Source: Streptococcus oralis
GTDB lineage: Bacteria; Bacillota; Bacilli; Lactobacillales; Streptococcaceae
Assembly: GCF_003943415.1 (NCBI RefSeq)
Contig: NZ_RJPK01000006.1
Span: forward strand, 59,737-123,736
DNA: 64,000 nucleotides
Direction of reading: 5' to 3'
The first letter of the stretch is position 1. Each line of letters starts with the position of its first letter. Made by a program: the position numbers and the translations under genes. Positions 58,556-64,000 of this stretch are shown piece by piece. A model generated the notes under the pieces. That model ran no database searches. It was not told the DNA's origin and was given only the letters and a program-made list of their open reading frames with translations.

Positions 58556-58654
58556 TTAAATAATACTGGCTAATCCAATAGCTACTCCAACCAAAAGCTC
58601 TACTATTCCTGAAGCTGATATAATAATTACTGAAAATTCTTCTGAAATCTTCAT
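58556..58654 (-). CDS. 32-residue hydrophobic peptide without leader
   Basis: ATG 58652-58654 behind TGGAGAAATA opens a 32-codon frame: a short acidic start MKISEEFS and a membrane-like helix VIIISASGIVELLVGVAIGL, ending ASII. No Gly-Gly leader. It lies 15 bases upstream of peptide 3. It might be a bacteriocin helper, an immunity peptide or a leaderless peptide. Confidence 0.6.
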   Translation of the reverse strand: MKISEEFSVIIISASGIVELLVGVAIGLASII

Positions 58655-58746
58655 TTATTTCTCCATTTTTTTAGTTCTTTTTTCATTGATAGTAACTAAA
58701 AGATGACTATTCAATAGTATTTCCCACACACTAACAATAGTTCTCT

Positions 58747-58923
58747 TTAAACCTTGTTTTTGCCTGAATCCAAATAACTCATCATTAAAATAAGGATTGG
58801 AATCCATAATTCCGAGCCTACATACTGATCAACTTTAAAGGTAATTACATTTAAATCACCTAGAACGCAGAGTGCTCCAAAACTGATTAAAAGCACGCCT
58901 ATTAAATTTTTTCGATTTTTCAT
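58747..58923 (-). CDS. 58-residue membrane protein, likely immunity
   Basis: The protein has two helices (LIGVLLISFGALCVLGDL, LWIPILILMMSYL) and a lysine-rich tail. It starts 13 bases after peptide 2 ends, the typical position of a cognate immunity gene. The binding site is weak (GATTAGG). Confidence 0.65.
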   Translation of the reverse strand: MKNRKNLIGVLLISFGALCVLGDLNVITFKVDQYVGSELWIPILILMMSYLDSGKNKV

Positions 58924-58936
58924 ACCTAATCACTTT

Positions 58937-59095
58937 TTATCCAAACCTACGTTTTAAATCTTGCCCGATTAATCTACCGCCAAGGAAAATAGTCACTCCA
59001 ATACCAATCGTAGCGAATGTGATCACGCCTCCATCAGTATTCATTAATTCGTCTTCTGTCAACTCTGGCCAATTATTTAAATTATTCATATTCAT
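58937..59095 (-). CDS. Double-glycine bacteriocin-like peptide 2
   Basis: A 52-residue precursor behind AGGAGGATAAA. The leader contains ELTEDELMNTDGG (cleavage after residue 23); the mature part begins VITFATIGIGVTIFLGGRLI and ends KRRFG. GxxxG motifs (IGIGVTIFLGG) suit helix-helix pairing in two-peptide bacteriocins; peptide 1, 15 bases upstream, is the likely partner. Confidence 0.82.
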   Translation of the reverse strand: MNMNNLNNWPELTEDELMNTDGGVITFATIGIGVTIFLGGRLIGQDLKRRFG

Positions 59096-59110
59096 TTTAT
59101 CCTCCTATTA

Positions 59111-59254
59111 TCACATAAAGTATCCCCAAGCAATACCGCCAATAAGTAGGATGCCCCCTACTACCACAGCAGTAACAGAACCCCCATCCACATCCATCAA
59201 CTCTTCTTCTGTAAGAGTTACAAAGTTCTGTTCCATTTTGTCAAAGTTTGTCAT
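59111..59254 (-). CDS. Double-glycine bacteriocin-like peptide 1
   Basis: A 47-residue precursor behind AAAGGAG. The leader has LTEEELMDVDGG (cleavage after residue 25), followed by SVTAVVVGGILLIGGIAWGYFM. The mature 22 residues hold two GG-containing motifs in a hydrophobic helix. The leader closely resembles that of peptide 2, so both probably use the same exporter. Confidence 0.82.
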   Translation of the reverse strand: MTNFDKMEQNFVTLTEEELMDVDGGSVTAVVVGGILLIGGIAWGYFM

Positions 59255-59293
59255 CTTTTTTCTCCTTTATTTCTATTTTTTAGTTTACGACTT

Positions 59294-59344
59294 CTAGATT
59301 TTAAACCATTTTAAAAACCAGATTGGATAAATTACTGAAATCAT
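59294..59344 (-). CDS. Tandem 16-residue peptide C
   Basis: ATG 59342-59344 with AAGGAAGGAGAG upstream encodes MISVIYPIWFLKWFKI and stops. It is the most diverged of three equal-length neighbours but keeps the P-x-[aromatic]-x-K-W core, aromatic richness and two lysines. No leader, no room for a signal peptide. It lies 39 bases upstream of bacteriocin-like peptide 1 with no terminator between. Confidence 0.6.
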   Translation of the reverse strand: MISVIYPIWFLKWFKI

Positions 59345-59415
59345 TTTTTCTCTCCTTCCTTTTCTTCTCACTTATCTATTCGAGAAGTGATTTAAAATGA
59401 ACAGGTAAATTTCAT

Positions 59416-59466
59416 TTATTTTAAATACCATTTGATAAACCATGGCAATAAGATTGGTAAATACAT
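59416..59466 (-). CDS. Tandem 16-residue peptide B
   Basis: ATG 59464-59466 with AAGGAAGGAGA upstream encodes MYLPILLPWFIKWYLK and stops. It is identical to peptide A at 12 of 16 positions, with the differences being conservative (Leu/Met, Leu/Tyr, Phe/Tyr, Tyr/Phe). This points to selection on the protein. Function unknown. Confidence 0.7.
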   Translation of the reverse strand: MYLPILLPWFIKWYLK

Positions 59467-59539
59467 CGCGTAGTCTCCTTCCTTTTCCTCTTACCTATCT
59501 ATTCGAAAAACAATTCGAAAATGAACAACTGTTTCATTT

Positions 59540-59590
59540 TTATTTTAAAAACCACTTGATGTACCATGGATACAAGATTGGCATGTACAT
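59540..59590 (-). CDS. Tandem 16-residue peptide A
   Basis: ATG 59588-59590 with AAAGGAGG upstream encodes MYMPILYPWYIKWFLK and stops. A longer upstream frame exists but has no binding site and overlaps the acpP terminator. With three Tyr, two Trp and a cationic end, the peptide would insert in membranes or be sensed as a signal. First gene of the small-gene row. Confidence 0.7.
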   Translation of the reverse strand: MYMPILYPWYIKWFLK

Positions 59591-59643
59591 GAACGTTCCT
59601 CCTTTTTTCTTTCTCATCTCTTTATTCGCAATTTCTACAAAAA

Positions 59644-59671
59644 ATTTTAACGTTTTTCTTTTTTCTGCAAA
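59644..59671 (-). promoter_or_regulatory. Possible promoter of the mini-ORF/bacteriocin operon
   Basis: Minus strand: TTTGCA (59666-59671), 16 bases, TAAAAT (59644-59649), directly after the acpP terminator and upstream of peptide A. Four of six and five of six matches. No ComE- or BlpR-type direct repeat found by eye. Confidence 0.35.
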
Positions 59672-59672
59672 C

Positions 59673-59702
59673 AAAAAAACAACATGACTTGCATGTTGCT
59701 TT
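59673..59702 (-). terminator. acpP terminator
   Basis: Stem CAACATG with its complement, five-base loop, then seven T on the minus strand, right after the acpP stop. Confidence 0.8.
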
Positions 59703-59705
59703 TGG

Positions 59706-59942
59706 CTATATCTTACCTTTAATAGTTCTGACCACATCTGCTACACTTTGCAATTGGTCAATTTCCTCATCGCTGATCTCGATACCAAATTCATCTTCTA
59801 GCGTCAAGACAAACTCCATCAAGTCCACTGAGTCTGCATCGAGATCGTCTTTCAAACTCAAAGCTTCTGTCACGACAAAGTCTTCTCCCTGTCGCTCTTG
59901 GATAATGTTCACAATACGGTCAAAAATTTCTTTTTCTGTCAT
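59706..59942 (-). CDS. acpP: Acyl carrier protein
   Basis: A 78-residue acidic helical carrier from ATG 59940-59942 (AGGAG upstream). Phosphopantetheine attaches to Ser in DADSVDLMEFV. It follows plsX, which ends four bases before its start, as in other streptococci; this copy probably serves phospholipid synthesis via PlsX, apart from the fab cluster. Confidence 0.95.
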   Translation of the reverse strand: MTEKEIFDRIVNIIQERQGEDFVVTEALSLKDDLDADSVDLMEFVLTLEDEFGIEISDEEIDQLQSVADVVRTIKGKI

Positions 59943-59946
59943 CTTT

Positions 59947-60939
59947 TTATTCTCCTGAAAATTCACGCGCAGTTTGAGCAACTACGTCTGTTTCGAGCAT
60001 GGTACGAATTTGGCGAATCGTACTGTACACAGCTTTAGCATCACTTGAGCCATGAGTCTTAACAACAGGTGCCTTGACACCAAACAAAACAGCGCCTCCA
60101 ACATCTGAATAGTTGAGTTGCTTTTTCAAACCTTTAAGGCCATCCTTGAGAAGGAGAGCACCAAGTTTTGCTCGAAGACCACCACCTGTAATAGTCGTCT
60201 TGAGCAAGCCCATGATTCCCATAGCTGTACCTTCGATGGATTTGAGCACAGCGTTTCCCGTGAAACCATCTGTTACGACAACATCCGCAACGCCATTCAT
60301 CAAATCACGCGCTTCCACGTTTCCGACAAAGTTCAAACTTTCATCAGCTATTAGCAAGTCGTATGTTTCCTTACGAAGCGGATCTCCCTTGCTGCTTTCT
60401 GTTCCATTGTTGAGCAAACCAACACGTGGTTTCGAAATCCCACGAACATTCTTGGCATAGAAGGAACCCAAAACAGCATATTGATGCAGGTGTTGGGCTG
60501 TGTTTTCCGCATTGGCTCCAAGGTCTAGCATGTCAAAGCCTTTGCCATCAATGGTCGGTAAGGTCGACATGAGTCCAGGACGGTCGATATTCTTGATACG
60601 ACCTACAATGAAGAATCCTGCAGCCAACAAGGCACCTGTATTCCCAGCCGAGAGGACAGCGTCTGCCTCTCCTTCTTTGACTGCCTTAGCCGCTAATACC
60701 ATACTGGCATTTTTCTTCTTACGGATAGCTTTTGTCGGCTCATCATCTGAGTCAATTTTCTCATGCGTATGGATGATGCTAACGCGCTCTGTAGCTGTTA
60801 GATATTGCTTGATTTTAGCTTCATCTCCGTAAAGTTGAATCTCAATATCTGAAAAGTCAGCTAGGGCTTGGTTGACACCCTCAACGATGGCTTGAGGTGC
60901 ATAATCGCCCCCCATAGCATCTACTGCGATTTTTTTCAT
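59947..60939 (-). CDS. plsX: Phosphate acyltransferase PlsX
   Basis: A 330-residue peripheral membrane enzyme making acyl-phosphate from acyl-ACP for phosphatidic acid synthesis. Marks: [44 protein letters not shown] and [17 protein letters not shown]. It overlaps recO by four bases and is directly followed by acpP. Confidence 0.97.
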   Translation of the reverse strand: MKKIAVDAMGGDYAPQAIVEGVNQALADFSDIEIQLYGDEAKIKQYLTATERVSIIHTHEKIDSDDEPTKAIRKKKNASMVLAAKAVKEGEADAVLSAGNTGALLAAGFFIVGRIKNIDRPGLMSTLPTIDGKGFDMLDLGANAENTAQHLHQYAVLGSFYAKNVRGISKPRVGLLNNGTESSKGDPLRKETYDLLIADESLNFVGNVEARDLMNGVADVVVTDGFTGNAVLKSIEGTAMGIMGLLKTTITGGGLRAKLGALLLKDGLKGLKKQLNYSDVGGAVLFGVKAPVVKTHGSSDAKAVYSTIRQIRTMLETDVVAQTAREFSGE

Positions 60940-61706
60940 TTGTCTTCCTCTTTTAGTAATTGTCCCCAGTCGGCTAGGGAATCGATAAATTTCTTTGATT
61001 TTAGGTGAATCCCGACGTACTCTTCGTAGATCTGATCCATAAACTTGCGCAAGTCTTGCTTGATTTCGGACTTGAGCGAAATGGTTTCCAAGGTCTCAAA
61101 ATCAATAGCTTGAAATTGATTGAGCAGATAAGGGATATTGGGATTCAGATGGCAACGTTTCTCGTCCTCATGATAATGGCCTGGGCAGAGGCAGGCTCCA
61201 TATTTGAAAGAAAAGTCAAAGGCCTGACCAACCCGATGACAAAAGACACACTCATTAAAATTGAGCCCAATTCCAAATCGGGTCAAGATTTGAATTTCAA
61301 AAATATTGGTCAAAACTTGATAATCTAAGCCCTCTTCCATCAACTCTAAAGTCTTTCTCAAGAAGGCAAACAAGGGAGCATCCTGCTGATTATCCTGCAA
61401 ACTAGCATCTGCAAGAGCTGCTACGTAGGTCGCATAGGCCATGACAAAGAGGTCACTATTAATCTTGGGAAAGGTCATCACCTCATGATAGTCCTCGATG
61501 TAACTGAGCCCATCATCATTGATTCGCAAGAGAAATCGTGCCAACACCAATGGCTGAATAACAGGAGCCAGTTTGGACTGACCAGCGTGTTTGACAAAAA
61601 ACATGCGTTTGCCAGCCTGCTCGGTAAAAATTTTGACTAGCTTGTCATCCTCACGAAAGTTACGATTGTAGAGCACCAAGCCTTGACTCGTGATAGACTG
61701 AATCAT
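60936..61706 (-). CDS. recO: DNA repair protein RecO
   Basis: A 256-residue recombination mediator helping RecA load on SSB-coated DNA. The N-terminal OB fold has [22 protein letters not shown]; the zinc-binding cysteines are in [11 protein letters not shown] and [10 protein letters not shown]. It overlaps both neighbours by four bases. Confidence 0.95.
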   Translation of the reverse strand: MIQSITSQGLVLYNRNFREDDKLVKIFTEQAGKRMFFVKHAGQSKLAPVIQPLVLARFLLRINDDGLSYIEDYHEVMTFPKINSDLFVMAYATYVAALADASLQDNQQDAPLFAFLRKTLELMEEGLDYQVLTNIFEIQILTRFGIGLNFNECVFCHRVGQAFDFSFKYGACLCPGHYHEDEKRCHLNPNIPYLLNQFQAIDFETLETISLKSEIKQDLRKFMDQIYEEYVGIHLKSKKFIDSLADWGQLLKEEDK

Positions 61707-62872
61707 GCTTCTCTCATATACTCCTCAAGTCGTTTCATGGCCTCTGTGATCGTTTCCATGCTGGCCGCATAAGACAAACGCACATAGCCTTCTCCGTAAC
61801 GCCCAAAGGCAGCACCCGGGATAAAGGCAACGGCTTTCTTCTGAGCAAAATCCTTGAGAAAAGAAAAGGAATCTTGATCGTAACCCGCTGGAATTTTAGC
61901 AAAGATATAGAAGGCCCCGTCTGGTTTAATAATCTCAAAACCAAGAGCAGTCATCTTCTCGATAATATAATCTCGACGCTGAATGTATTCCTTCTTCATA
62001 GGCTCTGCGTCGTTTTTACCAGCGGTCAAAGCCTCCACCGCAGCATGTTGAGCCATAGTGTTTGCGGCAGTTACCAAGTACTGGTGACTCTTGATTAACT
62101 GGGCTGTGAAAGCAGCAGGTGCAAAGATAAAGCCTAAACGCCAACCTGTCATAGCATGCGATTTAGACAAGCCATTGATAATAATAGCCTGGTCTCTCAG
62201 CATAGTTCCTAGAGACACATGAGCTTCCCCTGTATAGGTCAATTCTGAGTAAACCTCATCACAGACAACGAAAATCTCATACTTGCGTAAAACTTCTGCC
62301 AAGGCTTCCAACTGCTCCCGACTATAGGTAATTCCTGTCGGATTAGCCGGATAGTTGAGAATAACCGCTTTGAGCTTGTCACCTTGCTCCAAAATTGCCT
62401 TTTCCAACATTTCAGGAGTCAAGACAAAACCATTTTCAGTCGTGTCAATCTCGACAATCTCTGCCCCAACTAGATTGACAATCGGCTCATATCCTGGATA
62501 GGCAGGAGCTGGTAAGAGAACCTTGTCTCCCTCTTCCAAAATAGCTGTCAAAGTAGCAGATAAAGCCTCTGTCGCCCCAATTGTAACCAAGATTTCATTT
62601 TCAGGATTATAATCTAGCTGGTATTTTTCTTTTACAAAATCACTGGCTGCCTGGCGCAAGGTCAGCAGGCCACTCATCCCTGTATAGTAGGACTGGTTCT
62701 GGTCAATGGCTCGCTTGGCTGCCTCCTTGACATGATCTGGCGTTGTAAAATCAGGCTCTCCCAAGGTCAAACGCAGAACTCCAGGGATCTTTGAAATTGC
62801 CTGATCAAACTGACGAATCAAGGACACTTGAATCTTATCTAATTGTTTATTAAAGCGCTTGGTTAAGTCCAT
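61703..62872 (-). CDS. araT: PLP-dependent aminotransferase, aromatic/aspartate type
   Basis: A 389-residue class I aminotransferase from ATG 62870-62872 (AAGGGGG upstream; the longer frame covers the promoter). The PLP Lys is in GLSKSHAMTGWRLGF; other marks are LNYPANPTGITYS, VCDEVYSELTY and VRLSYAAS. Probably an AraT-type enzyme for aromatic or branched-chain substrates; aspartate use cannot be excluded. Confidence 0.9.
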   Translation of the reverse strand: MDLTKRFNKQLDKIQVSLIRQFDQAISKIPGVLRLTLGEPDFTTPDHVKEAAKRAIDQNQSYYTGMSGLLTLRQAASDFVKEKYQLDYNPENEILVTIGATEALSATLTAILEEGDKVLLPAPAYPGYEPIVNLVGAEIVEIDTTENGFVLTPEMLEKAILEQGDKLKAVILNYPANPTGITYSREQLEALAEVLRKYEIFVVCDEVYSELTYTGEAHVSLGTMLRDQAIIINGLSKSHAMTGWRLGFIFAPAAFTAQLIKSHQYLVTAANTMAQHAAVEALTAGKNDAEPMKKEYIQRRDYIIEKMTALGFEIIKPDGAFYIFAKIPAGYDQDSFSFLKDFAQKKAVAFIPGAAFGRYGEGYVRLSYAASMETITEAMKRLEEYMREA

Positions 62873-63022
62873 AGATACCCCCTTGCTTACAGAACATAGT
62901 ACTATTATACTACAAAAGCTCCCTGACCGCAAAATCCATCTGAAACCTGTATTTTTCACTTTCTATTTTACTTTTTTTCTCGACAGGACTATAATAATAA
63001 GTGCTTATTTTCGGAGGTTTAT
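62873..63022. promoter_or_regulatory. Divergent promoter region
   Basis: Minus strand carries TATAAT at about 62902-62907 for the aminotransferase; plus strand carries TCGACA-N16-ish-TATAAT near 62979-62996 for the YeiH gene, which has a GGAGG site. No operator identified. Confidence 0.5.
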
Positions 63023-64000
63023 ATGTCATTTTTATCAAAAAATGGAGCAGGAATCTTGGCCTGCCTTCTCATTTCTATCGTATCTTGGTTCCTGGGAGGA
63101 TTTTTCCCCGTCGTGGGTGCACCTGTCTTTGCAATTTTTGCTGGAATGCTCCTCCACCCCTGGCTCTCACCCTACAAACAACTAGATGCAGGTTTGACCT
63201 TTAGTTCCAAGAAATTGCTCCAGTATGCAGTTATCTTGCTCGGTTTTGGTCTCAATATCTCGCAAGTCTTCGCAGTTGGACAATCTTCACTCCCTGTCAT
63301 CCTTTCCACCATTTCGATTTCCTTAATCGTCGCCTACCTCTTCCAGAGCTTTTTTGCTTTGGATACTAAACTGGCTACTTTGATTGGAGTGGGGTCCTCG
63401 ATCTGTGGTGGTTCTGCCATTGCTGCGACAGCACCCGTTATCCAGGCCAAGGAAAAAGAAGTCGCCCAAGCCATTTCCGTTATCTTTTTCTTCAATGTCT
63501 TAGCGGCGCTTATCTTTCCAACTCTAGGAACCTGGCTTCACCTATCAAATGAAGGCTTCGCCCTCTTTGCAGGAACTGCAGTCAATGACACTTCTTCTGT
63601 AACGGCTACCGCCAGCGCCTGGGACAGTCTTTATCAGACCAATACCCTTGAGTCTGCAACCATTGTTAAACTCACACGCACCCTTGCCATTATTCCTATC
63701 ACGCTCTTTCTCTCCTACCGACAAAGTCGCCAGCAAAAAAACAGCCAAGATTTCCAACTGAAAAAAGTTTTCCCACTTTTTATCCTTTACTTTATCTTGG
63801 CTTCTCTGCTAACTACCATTCTCACTTCATTAGGTGTCAGCGGTGACTTCGTTGCACCTCTCAAGCAACTCTCCAAATTCCTTATCGTCATGGCCATGAG
63901 TGCCATCGGTCTCAAAACCAATCTGATTGGCATGGTTAGATCCAGTGGCAAATCTATTGTCCTTGGAGCCCTTTGCTGGATTACCATCATCCTCACCAGT
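63023..64000 (+). CDS. YeiH/UPF0324-family membrane protein, 3' end outside window
   Basis: ATG 63023-63025 behind GGAGG opens a frame of 326 codons that runs without a stop to the edge. It has about nine membrane helices so far, with family marks [50 protein letters not shown] and [16 protein letters not shown]. Family members are annotated as putative sulfate exporters; the substrate is not established. It is divergent from the aminotransferase gene. Confidence 0.9.
   Translation, partial: MSFLSKNGAGILACLLISIVSWFLGGFFPVVGAPVFAIFAGMLLHPWLSPYKQLDAGLTFSSKKLLQYAVILLGFGLNISQVFAVGQSSLPVILSTISISLIVAYLFQSFFALDTKLATLIGVGSSICGGSAIAATAPVIQAKEKEVAQAISVIFFFNVLAALIFPTLGTWLHLSNEGFALFAGTAVNDTSSVTATASAWDSLYQTNTLESATIVKLTRTLAIIPITLFLSYRQSRQQKNSQDFQLKKVFPLFILYFILASLLTTILTSLGVSGDFVAPLKQLSKFLIVMAMSAIGLKTNLIGMVRSSGKSIVLGALCWITIILTS

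Larger units (their letters stand above)
59294..59640 (-). repeat. Three tandem repeat units of about 123 bp carrying mini-ORFs
   Basis: The start codons are 124 and 122 bases apart. Besides the ORF, each unit has a related spacer with a TTCATTTT block (between ORFs) and a TTCGAATAGATA-type block ahead of an A/G-rich AAGGAAGGAGA binding site. The upstream copy (GCGAATAAAGAGATGAGA) is more diverged. Divergence between units shows an old duplication kept in place. Confidence 0.75.

Noticed and set aside
59540-59737. A 65-codon frame ending in the sequence of peptide A
   Set aside because: The longer frame starts within the acpP coding region, crosses the acpP terminator and lacks a ribosome binding site, while the 16-codon ORF has AAAGGAGG at the correct distance and matching neighbours.

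Overview
The window looks like the chromosome of a mitis-group Streptococcus (S. mitis, S. oralis or a close relative of S. pneumoniae). The pneumococcal origin-proximal gene order is preserved but inverted: aminotransferase, recO, plsX, acpP, comAB, the purC-to-purB purine genes, strH, the bgaR/bgaC galactosidase locus, then pavB, TCS08 and rpsD. Most genes lie on the minus strand. No tRNA, rRNA or CRISPR array was seen.

Region by region. 1-2.9 kb is an accessory segment with the start of an unknown gene, a TIR-domain protein and a decayed IS200/IS605-type element. 2.9-10.6 kb holds rpsD with a long leader, the TCS08 two-component system, the SSURE-repeat surface protein PavB, a Ktr/Trk potassium uptake pair and a nucleoside phosphorylase. 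10.6-15.9 kb has a TetR-controlled ABC-2 exporter with operators in its own promoter, a carbohydrate-binding-type lipoprotein, a sugar acetyltransferase and two gene remnants. 16.0-20.9 kb has a persulfide-type operon (two rhodaneses and a CoA-disulfide-reductase/rhodanese fusion) behind a CstR-like palindrome, with a cstR-like gene nearby. 21.0-22.2 kb has a cryptic transcription unit and a VOC-family gene with a premature stop.

22.3-35.6 kb is a host-glycan module. BgaC (GH35), a mannose-type PTS, AgaS, LacD and GalM form one operon, with the GntR regulator BgaR and the surface hexosaminidase StrH transcribed the other way and CcpA-type cre sites at both promoters. StrH and BgaC would release N-acetylglucosamine and galactose from host N-glycans, and the PTS and LacD branch would import and catabolise the products. 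35.6-53.3 kb is the purine biosynthesis cluster, interrupted between purK and purB by an AT-rich accessory cassette that includes a protein with an HNH-like zinc motif and a duplicated small gene, one copy frameshifted.

53.4-59.6 kb contains comAB preceded by a ComE-type direct repeat and a dense locus of tiny genes: three double-glycine bacteriocin-like peptides, a 32-residue hydrophobic peptide, several two-helix immunity-like proteins and, at the 5' end, three tandem 16-codon ORFs in about 123-bp repeat units. These 16-residue aromatic, cationic peptides have no recognisable export leader and are the best candidate here for something undescribed. 59.7-64 kb holds acpP, plsX, recO, an aminotransferase and the start of a YeiH-family membrane protein that runs off the window.
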